This document shows, piece after piece, positions 34,957 through 45,348 of a stretch of 64,000 nt of DNA; positions within the stretch are counted from its first letter, which is position 1, and each line of letters starts with the position of its first letter. Position numbers and translations under genes: made by a program. The notes under the pieces are model-generated. The model made no database searches. It was not told the DNA's origin and was given only the letters and a program-made list of their open reading frames with translations. Origin of the DNA: Sistotremastrum niveocremeum HHB9708. Lineage: Eukaryota; Basidiomycota; Agaricomycetes; Sistotremastrales; Sistotremastraceae. The stretch spans positions 62,001 through 126,000 of the forward strand of contig KV419440.1 in the NCBI GenBank assembly GCA_001630475.1. The letters are read 5' to 3'.

Positions 34957-36498
34957 TTACTGAAAGAATGGATGCGCGCACCATTTAACCCAATCAGAGT
35001 CCCGGCACCAATCGACTTCATCCACACAAGTGAAATTGAGAGAATCTACCGTACTGCTGTGAGCGCTCAATATTTCGGATAATTTCCAATTATCGCTCGG
35101 GAAAGAAACCTCCAAAGGGTTGCCGTTCGAATACCTGACTCGCGAAAATTCGACAACGACTTCAGCAACCTCCTCCCACTCTGGATCTTCACGATCCTGA
35201 CTGTCCCACCCCTTCATATGAAGTTGTTTCAATCGAGGTAAGAGAAAGGGTTGCTCCTGATTCAGAGCCCGAAGCAACTGAAAAAGTGTATGTCTCTCGG
35301 TGGTTACTCCCAGGAAAATGAGATGTGGGAGAGCGCGAAACATGTCCAGCCATTCAGGCTGATGGTGGAACATGTAGCGTTGGATGAGCAATCTCTTCAG
35401 ACTGATAAACTGGGACATGGTAGGAAGCACGGGATAAGGTGTCGGGGAAGGGATTTCGACCGAGAATGGAAGGCGAAGAGACACCGAGTGTAGAAATGAA
35501 CCGTCTGAATAGGTCAGGGCGAGTGGGCTCGTTCGAAGTGACGTCGCTCTCTCCCTGTTTGAATCAAAATCTTGCGAGATTGCCATTTCCGTCTCGGCGA
35601 GACTGTCTATGCCAGCAACTATTATGAACTTTTCCAATGGCGGAAGGGAGACGCTATTGAGGAGCCAAATGATATCTGTCTTGGAGAACTTAGAAAGGGT
35701 CAACTCGCGCAGAGAGGTGATCGAGAGGCGTTGCGGGCTCGGTTCGACATCAATGTGCCCAGGTCCAGAGTCACAATACTCTCTCATGATGACGCAAGAT
35801 GTCAGAGAGGGACACGTTTCAAGGACCTCGCGCACCTCTTGGCAAGTTACCAGGCCGGAAGTGGACATGGAACTGAATTTTTGTAAGGTTGCTGGCAGCT
35901 GAGCTGGGAACAGACAAGAGGACAGGTGAAGGGTTCTGAGGCGTGGTGTGTTGAATCTGTGTAAATATATTGGGGGGTAATAGAGATTACTCTTGCAGGC
36001 TTCCCAAACTGCAAGAGATTCCAATTGCACGGCCGGCTTTTCCGACCAAACATGCCACAGTTGATGAAATTTCTTTATCGGTTCGTAATTGAGGTGTTGG
36101 TCCATGTCAAACCTTAGCGCGATGTTAAGCTCTGTGATGTTCTGGATGTGATTTTCAAGGACATTCGATGGCTGATCGTCGTCCAACTTTGAGATCTCCC
36201 AGTCGACCCGGAGAGGGATGTTTCTGCTCAGTTTTAGATATCGTTCTGTCACGCGGTCACTTCCATCCAGTCGGATATGATTCCAAAGCTTCGCAGTGTT
36301 TTCGGCGACGTCTCTCCAATGTTTGCACCTAATGCACGAGGTCAGCCAATGATGGAGCACGATGAGGTTGACGCACACTAGCAGTATTCTTGTACGCCTT
36401 GCAGGAAACATTTGTCTGTAAGGAGGTCTGAGAGGTAGAGGTTGAGTGCTATGCAGAAAGACCTCGGAAAGCAGCTCCCCGGGAAGCCGCGCAGCAAA
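34957..36498 (-). pseudogene. F-box gene C, 3' part (split by retrotransposon)
   Basis: Contains the end of exon 3 (36377-36498) and exon 4 (34957-36328). The F-box RLPGELLSEVFLHS starts only a few codons from the element boundary, and the Leu-rich domain begins CKHWRDVAENTAKLWNHIRL, matching CRSWNKIALRTPCLWSTISL of tandem copy B. The intron at 36329-36376 sits at the same place and phase as the last intron of copies A and B. The 5' exons lie on the far side of the element at 45344-45756. Coding sequence on both sides shows no other damage, so the gene was probably functional until the insertion. A truncated message from an internal start is possible. Confidence 0.75.
36494..36498. repeat. 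Target-site duplication, left copy
   Basis: GCAAA directly before the 5' LTR, matched by GCAAA at 45344-45348 directly after the 3' LTR. A 5-bp duplication is usual for Ty3-type integrases. Confidence 0.9.
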
Positions 36499-36767
36499 TG
36501 TAACGGTTATGGCCTCCGGGATAGCCGAGCATAGCCGTTACGATCTCGTATGGACTGTTTTTCGTAGTCGATCGTAGAAGTCAAGTATTTATTCTCCGAT
36601 CGTCTCTAGTATATAAAGTAGCTACTCTGCGCATGTACCTACTTTAGCTCTCTGTCCTCTAATCGACTGTCCTTTGTGTCTGTCAATATCCGACTGCATC
36701 AAGACTTCGCTTATTCGCTAGAGACTCTGTTCGGTCACTATACCGCAAGAATATAGTCACCGTCACA
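36499..36767 (+). repeat. 5' LTR
   Basis: Starts TGTAACGG and ends CCGTCACA (TG...CA termini). It contains TATATAAA at 36610-36617 as a likely promoter element. An imperfect inverted repeat lies at its left end (GTAACGGTTATG and CATAGCCGTTAC). Confidence 0.93.
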
Positions 36768-36888
36768 TTTTTTGACAGTTAAGTACATCGTAATTTTTTT
36801 CGTTCTCTAACCCCCCCTGGGACGTCCTCGCTGTCTGATCAACAGCGACCATCGCCCCTTCCCTCCCTCTTCCTACACCGAACGAACC

Positions 36889-39800
36889 ATGTTCCTGCGT
36901 AGCAGGCGTATTCGTTCGTTGTCTGCTCCACAACAGCCCTCGCCGAGCGCGGTATCCTCTTCCCTTTCCTCCCCTCCTGCTTCCCCTTCCACTCCTACCC
37001 CCGCTCGTGCTATGCCTGGCGACCTGGAAGATGGTCAGCCCGAAAATTTATCGGCTAGTAGTTTAGTCGAAACCGTACCTAGCATTGCTCCGAACTCCGG
37101 ACAGCGGGACGAAGGCCAAAGTAATTTGGCGCATGATGATTCTGAAGAAGCATCAGTAGATAGTCAGATCGGTTATTATGACGAACCGTCTAACCGTGAT
37201 ATTGAGCGATCGAATGAACCGACCGCTTCTGATGCTCAACCGAGTTCCGGAGAGAACTCACTGGTGGACGTCTTCACCGAAGCATTTAGCCAGATGGATG
37301 AGACCACGCGCAACGCGATTATGCGTCGCATGGAAATCGTCGCATCTATGAATGCCCATCGCCCTGCCACGGGCGAAGACGGATCGGACACGGCCTCCAT
37401 AAGCCACGACAGCAGACGTGCTCGAGTCGAGGATGCCGTAGATGATCATGACGACGATCTATATGTTCCTAACATTGATATCAGTCGTCATAATGAAAAT
37501 AATTTGGCGGGCCGCGCACCTGCAATAGCACCAGACCAGTCAACCCCTGTACAGAGGAGGGAGACTCCTGATGTTTTCCGCCAAATGTCGGAGGCTCTGT
37601 CACAAGAGGATCCTCGGGGTACTCACCGCGTGGGTGCTCCTAAAGCACCCCCTATGGTGGCTCCTCGCACCAGGACCCCTATCGCGGTTCTTCCTGCTTC
37701 GCGCTCGATTCCGCATCACCACATATTGTCCACAATTGCGGAGAGCCCGGAGATTCGGAGAGCCTCAGACATTGCCAGAGTACAATCCCGGGCGACGAGA
37801 GACCTAGATTCGATTCCGATGGTACCTGTTACGTCGCACGCGATTCCGAAAAATGAACCTACCTCTGCGATTCCAAGTGATACCGGAAGGGCAGGCAACC
37901 TCTTGAAGGACAATAGTGTCCCTAAGCCGGACAAATATAATGGCACACCCGACTGGCATACGTATCGGGCATTTAGTCATAGTCTGATGATATATTTTCG
38001 ATTGAGTGGCTTACCTTCCGAATTTCATGTTTATTACATGAGTCATTTTCTCGCTGGCACGGCGCGAAAGCATTACAATGATCATATTCTGGGTTTTGAA
38101 CATCAGTATGACCTTGAATCCGCACTGCGGAAGCTGTTTGATTTGTGTTTCCCACCGGACTTTCGAGCACGGCAGCGCATTCGGTTTGATAATCTCTACA
38201 TGGGCTCGTTCACAGTTGTACAATTTGCCCGTGAGCTGCAATCAATTGCTAGCCTCTTGCCTGACATTACGGAGCGCCAACTTGCCCTGCGCTTCTTCTT
38301 TGGTTCTAAACCTTACATACAAGATAAATTGTCAGACGCGGGCTACAATGCAGAAACTCACGGTCTTGATCAACTGCTGGCTGCCGCAGAGAACTTCGAA
38401 CGCACAGAGGCACTGGCTCGACGACGGGTGAATCATCCTGCGGGTCGTACTCGATCCCATACTCGGTCGGAATATAGAGCGTCTGCAACACCAAGTCAAT
38501 CGGTTTCTTCGCCCAAGCCGGATTCCACTGACCGGAAGAGGGACCATGCTTCGTCGGACACCGTTAGGCGTCCACAGAAGCTACAGTCACAGAACGCTCA
38601 GAGTCCTTCCCGCCCTCGTCTTACAGCTGAACGACGGGCGACCCTCACCGCGGAAGGCAAATGTTTCTCCTGTGAACAAGTCGGGCACTTGAGTAAAGAT
38701 TGCCCCAAGAAGAACATGGCTCGACCTACAAAACTTTCGTCTAACTCCTTACTACTCGCTGATCTCCAGAAGGCTGCGGATTCGGCGATGCTCTCCATGA
38801 ACGCGTTTCACATCTTGCCTGACCCGGACGCCGGTAATGATGCTGACACGCACGATGCTCCTCAGGAGCCAGCTCGTTTCCACTTTGACTGGATGGATAA
38901 GCTGAACGATTCGCGTTTGGGACGTCACCTGGATAGTAGTGGTGAGCCCTGCGAAGAATGTCACCTTCGATTCCATATTGAGGTTACTCACACTGACTTC
39001 ATTATCTTTGACTCTGTGACAATGGAGACCTGGCATCTCGCTCACTCCGATGCGCTCGAGCCTGGATTCGACATCGTCCGGTACGTATTTGACCAGTTGA
39101 GGTTTGACCCCCGAGGCCCTGTTCGCTGTGAAGATAATCCTGCTCCGTGGGGTGTCAGTGATAGCCGGCTTCTGTCTCAAGCGACTACTGCACTCACTGC
39201 GGGCACCAAAACCATTCATCCTGAGTATGACGGCGATGTGGTGCATTATCAATGGCACTTCATGGCCACCGACCGCGATACATGGATGTTGCACGATCGT
39301 GGTGGTCCGGAGCTGGGTGGCGACATCGTACTTGGCGAATGGGAAATCTCCCGCGAGATGTTGTTGTCCGAGAATTTTGATATCGTTGACTACGTCGCTC
39401 GTACTCCTCCCGAGGTGCTCCTGGTGGACTATCATCGCCAGACCGTTTTGGACATCTTGATCCAAGAAGATCTAGACCGATATGAGCGGTTGGACACCAA
39501 GGCCGCCTCTCGACCTACCTTTACAGGTGACCGATTCAATCTTCGCATTTACGTCGACGATGCGATTATTGATGATAAGAAGCATGGCATCAGCATTGAT
39601 ATATCTGTGTACCTGTTCTATTCGCGTCAGATCGACATCGCTCAACTCCTTTTTGACGAACTGTTGAGACTTCGGTTCCCTATGGATTATCTAGCCCGCT
39701 TAGATAGCATTCTGCCACGGCGTCGGGCACAACTGTTGCGTGCTGCTCATCTTCGGCCGGTCGACGAAGTTCAAGAGGTTGTTGATTTATTGGGCCACCG

Positions 39801-42800
39801 TCTTCACATGTCGGCTATTAACTTTGATAGCCTTTGGCCTAAAGCACTCAACATGTCAGCCATTCGACCCAAGGCGAATAAGAAACCTGTAATTACTCCT
39901 CCGGAAACGTTGGAACGCACTCGCATGACTCCAAGAGACAAGAACCGTGATATTCCGCTCCCTTTGGTCCTCACTGCGAAGATCAATGGTCATGAATGTC
40001 AGTGCCTTATCGACAGTGGTTCGTTAGTCGATGCCATTTCTGCAAAGCTTGCGGATCTTCTTCACCTTAAGTTGGATGCGTTCGAGAAGCCGATCCCGGT
40101 CGGTATGGCTGTTTCTGGCTCAAGGGCAATGATTAACTTCTCCGCCAATGTTCAATTTGACTGCCTTACCGTATCCGAGCAGCGCCGGTTTGATATCGCT
40201 AATCTCGATCAATACGACCTGATCCTCGGTACCCCGTTTTTATTCCAGCATAAGGTCACTTTTGGGTTCAATCCTTTCGAAGTGTCCATCGGATCGGTCC
40301 AGAGTCTGCCCTTGAGAGGTGAGTCTATTCATACCATTCACTCACAGGCAATCAACGTGGTTAACAAATCGATCGAGCAGATAAGAGAGGAATTGCGCGA
40401 GGAGGCACGGGATCTGTGCAAATCGATGGATCAGACTGCGCTCCCTCCGCTGAGAGCGATTAATCATTCCATACCTCTCATCGACGAAAATCTGGTGATT
40501 CCCTTACGACCATCGAAATGCCCGGAAGCTTTGAAACCGGAATTTAAAGAGAAGGCCGCGGCATACATCTCTAGCGGTAGGTGGGAACTTCGCCCTGTTC
40601 GTAATGCGGCACCAATGTTGTTCATTCAGAAGAAAGCGGGCGACGACGGGATAGCAAAGTTACGCACCGTAGTCGATAAGCGCGCTATCAACGAAAACAC
40701 CAGGAAACTATCGTCGCCGATGCCAGAAATTGAGGAGGTCGTTAATAAGATTGCGAGGAAACCGTATCGCACTTTAATAGATGGGAAGGATGCTTATGAG
40801 CAGATCCGTGTAGTACCAGAACATGTTGATCGCACCGCATTTAATACACCTATGGGCACAATGGTCAGTCATGTGCTGCAGCAAGGCGATTGCAACGGCC
40901 CGGCGACATACCAGTCTCTGATGAATCATATCTTCGCCGAGTTTATTAACGATTTCATGGCCGTCTACATGGACGACATGGCTATTGGTTCTGATACTAT
41001 CCCTGACCATATTCGGGATATTCGGAAAGTCCTTGATGTTCTGCGGCGCGAGAAGCTCTATATATCGGCCGAGAAAATGCGATTCTTTGCTGAGAAATTG
41101 ATCCTGCTGGGCCATGTTATTGACGACAACGGCATCAGTATGGATCCTCACAAGGTTGACGAGGTAGGGAAATGGAAGACCCCTTCAAATAAATCTCTCC
41201 TCCAAGGCTTTCTCGGCGCTGTTGGTTTTCTGGCCCCAGATTGCCCGGGTATTCGGATTCCGATGGGGATTCTTGCCGCTCGCACTGGTTCCACGAAAGG
41301 TTGGAAATGGACGCCTACGCTTCAGCGTGCGTTCGACGAAGTGAAGGATATGGTACAGGCTTACCGTGATTCCCATCGTAAAGTGTTGGATCTATCTCCT
41401 GGTCATGCCCGGATCAATGTTGTATCGGACGCTTGTATCACGGGCGGAGGGGGTGAACTTACTCAAGGCGATAATTTTGAAACAGCTCACCGCATTCTTA
41501 TTTGGTCTGGAAAATGGAATAAAGCTCAGCTCAATTACGCTGTTCACGAATTGGAGCTCCTAGCATTAGTCGAGAGTTTGAAGCGATTCCGGGTGTATCT
41601 TCAAGGCGTACGATTCACTGTGTGGACGGACCACCGAGCCCTGGAGTGGATCAAAAGTCAACGTAACTTGACGGATCGCCAGGTCCGATGGATGCTCGAA
41701 TTCAGCAAGTACGATTTCGAAATTAAATACGTACCTGGTCCTCGGAATATTGTTTCTGATGCCTTATCACGGTTGTACAGCGACGATGCACAAGGCACGG
41801 TTCGCGCATCGTCGGAGTATGTTGTTGATGAAGACGACAGTGTTACTTTCGACTCATTGAAGGTTGCACTGGTCCAGCCGTTCTTTCCTTCGTTTCCTGT
41901 GATCGTTGGTGACGCAGCCCGGGTGTCGTTGCATATGGCCGCCTCTGTTCCTCGTGTGCCTATTGGCTCTGAATCAGCACACGACCCTAAGAAGAAGCTA
42001 CCTCGTGTTATTCTCCATGTTCACAAGCCTCGAGCGACTTCCAATAGCACAGACGAGCCTTCAGGTGTAAGCGCAGTCCATCGATCTGAGTCACTGAGGC
42101 TAGTTACGTCATCAACGGAAGCATCTGCAGATCCGGTTGCAAGTGCCGGGTCCGGCATGACTCCGGTGATCGCTGATATTATCTCCGCCTCCATTGAGGG
42201 TATTGACTTTGCAGGCAGTCTGAAAGGTCGATATGGCGAGGACAAGTTTTTTGCCACGGTTTTAGACGAGCCCTCGCACTACAAAAATTTTGAGATCACA
42301 GGCGATCTTATTTTCGTGATCAGTTCGGACAACCGCCGGCTCTGCATTCCTGACATCATGATTAACGATCGCTCAGCTCGCGAACTGGTTATTTCTCATG
42401 CTCACTCTCTCCTTGCTCACCTCGGCGCTCGAAAAACTCTATCTTCACTTCGTGATCAGGTCTGGTGGAAGGATATGATCAAAGATATCAAAAACTTCTG
42501 TGACTCGTGCTCTGTGTGCGCTACTGCGAAACCTCGCAACCACGTTGCGTATGGCCTACTGTCTACTCTGGAGGTGCCGACCAGGCCTTGGCAAACCATT
42601 GGTATGGATTTCATGGGTCCCCTTCCGGAATCTACGACTCGTTACGGAACGTTTGATATGCTGACGGTCATTATTTGTCACTTGACAATGATGGTACACC
42701 TAGTCCCCTCGAAACAAACTTATCGTGCTAAGGATATCGCTGAGATTCTCTTTGATTCTGTCTATCGTCTGCATGGTATTCCGGAACATATCGTTTCCGA

Positions 42801-44988
42801 TCGCGACTCTCTATTCACGAGCACGTTCTGGCAGCGCCTCCATGCGCTGATTGGGACTGAACTTCGTATGAGTTCGTCTTTTCACCCTCAGACTGATGGG
42901 TTGACCGAACGCGTGAACAGGGTCATTAATTCTATGCTTCGATCATGTGTATCCCTTGAGCAAAAAGATTGGGCTTCCAAATTACCCCTAATCGAATTTG
43001 CCATTAACAACTCTCGCTCCGAAACTACTGGTTTCGCGCCGTTTTTCTTGAACTCCGGGCGCATGCCTAGGTCTATGATATTCAATACCGAGGATCCTTA
43101 CCCGGGGGTACGACGGTTCGCCTCAACAGTTAAGAGTGCACTGATGGCCGCTCACGATGCCATCCTTGCTACTCGTGTTAAACAGACTAAGACGGCAAAT
43201 AAACATCGCAAGCCGGCCCCGTTTAAAGTCGGCGATCTTGTCTATGTTGAGACAAAGAATATGCGGCTTGCTCCTGGTCGATCGCGCAAGCTTACCCCTA
43301 AGTTTGTCGGCCCCTTTAAAATTTTGTCTGAGGTTGTTGACGGATCTTCGTTTAAGCTTGATCTACCTTCTGACATGAAGTCTCGCGGTCTTCATCCCGT
43401 CTTTCATTCGTCACTCCTTCGTATTCACGTCCCAAACGATGACCGTCGGTTTCCTAACCGTGTACAGCTTCTCTCCCCGTCCTTAGGGACTGAACCAGCC
43501 GAGTCATCCGAATGGCCGGTTGAGAAATTCGTCTCACATTCTGGTGCAGGCGACGCTCTCATTTTCAAGGTCCTATGGAAAACTGGCGATCAATCGTGGG
43601 AGCCGATCGCAAACGTGAAGCACCTCGATGCTCTCAACTCCTATCTTGAGGCTTTAGGAGTCTCGTCGATCACTGAGTTGCCGAAAAATTTCGAGGGCTC
43701 TACACTGACCGTTTCACGTGGGTCTAAGGCACCTCCTCTGGGTGTCGCGGCTATTTCTTTACCGAACTGGAGCCCCAGGATCACTTATAAAGTCTCTGTG
43801 AGATTAACTTCGTCCTGTATGGCTGTCACCATCCCTATTCGCAACGCTTCTGCGAAATCTGCTCGCCGCGCTTCTACTGCTCATAATTCTGACGACGACG
43901 CTGATGGAGAACCCGACCCTCAAGTAGGCCCTCCTGTCGCCAATGTCCTACCCGCGGACACGCCGGTTCCAGCTGCTCAAGCCGCCATTGGCAATGGAAG
44001 GGACTTCATTCATAGAATCCCTGAGATTGCGCTGCCTCCTCCGGACGTCACCATTGACCCAGAACGGCATGCTGGTATTTGTCTTGCCTGCGAATATCTA
44101 GACGATTCTAATAACATGTCATCAATAGCTGCGATGCGTGCTATGGAGGCTGCGCCTCTGCCCCCTGACGATGACGTCATCTCCGTCTCCGATTCTAGCG
44201 CCCGCGGTAGCAGTCCTGCCCCGGCTAGATCGGCATCGCCGACCGCAGCTCCTGCACCTGGAGGACCTCCATCTGAGCTGTCTCAACCTCCTCCTACTGC
44301 TGTCGCCAACGCCACCATCGCTTTAGATCGTCTCGATCTCACCAACACGCCCGCCCGCGCTCGTCAAGCCCCCGATGAAGATGTCGAGATGGCCGATGTC
44401 GCTCCAGCCGCTCCTCAGGCACCCCCTGCCGCGACCGCTCCTACAGCCGCCCCTGCTCAAGCGACCGCTGCAGAGCTCGCTCGTACTCTCGCCGACGTCC
44501 CTCTCCATGAACAGCCCGGGTTCATTGACGGCCTCCCCCCTCACCTTCGTGCAGACGTCTTCAGCAATCTCGGGGAGGCACAACAGCGACTCGTCCTCGC
44601 CAGGACTCCAGCTGAACGCACCCTCATCGCCCGCGAAATAAGGGACCAAGGTCGTCATGCCAGGCAACAGGAACGCCGTCTCCAGCAAGAACAGCAGGAG
44701 AACATCCGTATTGCCAGACGCGACGCCGACCGTGAGCTCCCATTCGAACAACTCGCGCGTCGTGCTATGTCTGACCTCTGGGGACGTTTTACCAGCTTCC
44801 TGGACTATCCGAACTATGGCCCCATGGTCCCGTACAACGCGCCCCTACCGCCGACGTATCCGCCGCAACAACCGCAACACCAACACTATCATCCCTACCA
44901 AACTCAGTATAACCCTCGGGGTTCTCGTGGTGGTCGTGGTCGCCGTGGTGGTCGTGGTCGAGGACGTGGTGGTGGTCACGGCAATTGA
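36889..44988 (+). CDS. Retrotransposon Gag-Pol polyprotein with chromodomain
   Basis: One uninterrupted 2699-codon frame. Parts in order, by approximate residue: disordered N-terminus 1-340; Ty3-type Gag about 345-520; zinc knuckle CFSCEQVGHLSKDC at 592; a region of about 350 residues that I cannot assign (620-1000); aspartic protease with CLIDSGS at 1039; reverse transcriptase with YMDDM at 1360; RNase H from about 1490; integrase with its His/Cys zinc-binding head near 1837-1875 and the catalytic core after it; chromodomain starting EWPVEKFVSH at 2208. A low-complexity tail of about 440 residues follows, ending in an RGG-rich stretch. Gag and Pol in one frame without a shift is known in several fungal chromoviruses. 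Confidence 0.92.
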   Translation: MFLRSRRIRSLSAPQQPSPSAVSSSLSSPPASPSTPTPARAMPGDLEDGQPENLSASSLVETVPSIAPNSGQRDEGQSNLAHDDSEEASVDSQIGYYDEPSNRDIERSNEPTASDAQPSSGENSLVDVFTEAFSQMDETTRNAIMRRMEIVASMNAHRPATGEDGSDTASISHDSRRARVEDAVDDHDDDLYVPNIDISRHNENNLAGRAPAIAPDQSTPVQRRETPDVFRQMSEALSQEDPRGTHRVGAPKAPPMVAPRTRTPIAVLPASRSIPHHHILSTIAESPEIRRASDIARVQSRATRDLDSIPMVPVTSHAIPKNEPTSAIPSDTGRAGNLLKDNSVPKPDKYNGTPDWHTYRAFSHSLMIYFRLSGLPSEFHVYYMSHFLAGTARKHYNDHILGFEHQYDLESALRKLFDLCFPPDFRARQRIRFDNLYMGSFTVVQFARELQSIASLLPDITERQLALRFFFGSKPYIQDKLSDAGYNAETHGLDQLLAAAENFERTEALARRRVNHPAGRTRSHTRSEYRASATPSQSVSSPKPDSTDRKRDHASSDTVRRPQKLQSQNAQSPSRPRLTAERRATLTAEGKCFSCEQVGHLSKDCPKKNMARPTKLSSNSLLLADLQKAADSAMLSMNAFHILPDPDAGNDADTHDAPQEPARFHFDWMDKLNDSRLGRHLDSSGEPCEECHLRFHIEVTHTDFIIFDSVTMETWHLAHSDALEPGFDIVRYVFDQLRFDPRGPVRCEDNPAPWGVSDSRLLSQATTALTAGTKTIHPEYDGDVVHYQWHFMATDRDTWMLHDRGGPELGGDIVLGEWEISREMLLSENFDIVDYVARTPPEVLLVDYHRQTVLDILIQEDLDRYERLDTKAASRPTFTGDRFNLRIYVDDAIIDDKKHGISIDISVYLFYSRQIDIAQLLFDELLRLRFPMDYLARLDSILPRRRAQLLRAAHLRPVDEVQEVVDLLGHRLHMSAINFDSLWPKALNMSAIRPKANKKPVITPPETLERTRMTPRDKNRDIPLPLVLTAKINGHECQCLIDSGSLVDAISAKLADLLHLKLDAFEKPIPVGMAVSGSRAMINFSANVQFDCLTVSEQRRFDIANLDQYDLILGTPFLFQHKVTFGFNPFEVSIGSVQSLPLRGESIHTIHSQAINVVNKSIEQIREELREEARDLCKSMDQTALPPLRAINHSIPLIDENLVIPLRPSKCPEALKPEFKEKAAAYISSGRWELRPVRNAAPMLFIQKKAGDDGIAKLRTVVDKRAINENTRKLSSPMPEIEEVVNKIARKPYRTLIDGKDAYEQIRVVPEHVDRTAFNTPMGTMVSHVLQQGDCNGPATYQSLMNHIFAEFINDFMAVYMDDMAIGSDTIPDHIRDIRKVLDVLRREKLYISAEKMRFFAEKLILLGHVIDDNGISMDPHKVDEVGKWKTPSNKSLLQGFLGAVGFLAPDCPGIRIPMGILAARTGSTKGWKWTPTLQRAFDEVKDMVQAYRDSHRKVLDLSPGHARINVVSDACITGGGGELTQGDNFETAHRILIWSGKWNKAQLNYAVHELELLALVESLKRFRVYLQGVRFTVWTDHRALEWIKSQRNLTDRQVRWMLEFSKYDFEIKYVPGPRNIVSDALSRLYSDDAQGTVRASSEYVVDEDDSVTFDSLKVALVQPFFPSFPVIVGDAARVSLHMAASVPRVPIGSESAHDPKKKLPRVILHVHKPRATSNSTDEPSGVSAVHRSESLRLVTSSTEASADPVASAGSGMTPVIADIISASIEGIDFAGSLKGRYGEDKFFATVLDEPSHYKNFEITGDLIFVISSDNRRLCIPDIMINDRSARELVISHAHSLLAHLGARKTLSSLRDQVWWKDMIKDIKNFCDSCSVCATAKPRNHVAYGLLSTLEVPTRPWQTIGMDFMGPLPESTTRYGTFDMLTVIICHLTMMVHLVPSKQTYRAKDIAEILFDSVYRLHGIPEHIVSDRDSLFTSTFWQRLHALIGTELRMSSSFHPQTDGLTERVNRVINSMLRSCVSLEQKDWASKLPLIEFAINNSRSETTGFAPFFLNSGRMPRSMIFNTEDPYPGVRRFASTVKSALMAAHDAILATRVKQTKTANKHRKPAPFKVGDLVYVETKNMRLAPGRSRKLTPKFVGPFKILSEVVDGSSFKLDLPSDMKSRGLHPVFHSSLLRIHVPNDDRRFPNRVQLLSPSLGTEPAESSEWPVEKFVSHSGAGDALIFKVLWKTGDQSWEPIANVKHLDALNSYLEALGVSSITELPKNFEGSTLTVSRGSKAPPLGVAAISLPNWSPRITYKVSVRLTSSCMAVTIPIRNASAKSARRASTAHNSDDDADGEPDPQVGPPVANVLPADTPVPAAQAAIGNGRDFIHRIPEIALPPPDVTIDPERHAGICLACEYLDDSNNMSSIAAMRAMEAAPLPPDDDVISVSDSSARGSSPAPARSASPTAAPAPGGPPSELSQPPPTAVANATIALDRLDLTNTPARARQAPDEDVEMADVAPAAPQAPPAATAPTAAPAQATAAELARTLADVPLHEQPGFIDGLPPHLRADVFSNLGEAQQRLVLARTPAERTLIAREIRDQGRHARQQERRLQQEQQENIRIARRDADRELPFEQLARRAMSDLWGRFTSFLDYPNYGPMVPYNAPLPPTYPPQQPQHQHYHPYQTQYNPRGSRGGRGRRGGRGRGRGGGHGN

Positions 44989-45074
44989 GTATCTTTCGCT
45001 ATTGCTATCTAAAATTGCCCTTCTAGTACTCCTTTTCTATGTAGCATCTCGTCTACTCGATGCTGGAGGGGGTG

Positions 45075-45343
45075 TGTAACGGTTATGGCCTCCGGGATAG
45101 CCGAGCATAGCCGTTACGATCTCGTATGGACTGTTTTTCGTAGTCGATCGTAGAAGTCAAGTATTTATTCTCCGATCGTCTCTAGTATATAAAGTAGCTA
45201 CTCTGCGCATGTACCTACTTTAGCTCTCTGTCCTCTAATCGACTGTCCTTTGTGTCTGTCAATATCCGACTGCATCAAGACTTCGCTTATTCGCTAGAGA
45301 CTCTGTTCGGTCACTATACCGCAAGAATATAGTCACCGTCACA
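45075..45343 (+). repeat. 3' LTR
   Basis: 269 bp, the same as the 5' LTR at every position compared by eye. Confidence 0.93.
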
Positions 45344-45348
45344 GCAAA
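45344..45348. repeat. Target-site duplication, right copy
   Basis: GCAAA, the partner of 36494-36498. Confidence 0.9.

Larger units (their letters stand above)
36499..45343 (+). mobile_element. Ty3-type LTR retrotransposon with chromodomain, looks whole
   Basis: An 8845-bp element of the Ty3 (Metaviridae, chromovirus-like) group. Parts: 269-bp 5' LTR, leader, one long Gag-Pol frame, 269-bp 3' LTR, flanked by a GCAAA target duplication. The two LTRs are identical by eye along their full length, so the insertion is very recent. It lies antisense to, and inside, F-box gene C. I see no obvious tRNA-type primer-binding site directly after the 5' LTR; the sequence there is a T-run followed by GACAG. 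Confidence 0.93.

Noticed and set aside
38752-39465. 237-codon minus-strand frame inside the retrotransposon
   Set aside because: Antisense shadow of the polyprotein; no start context or family match.
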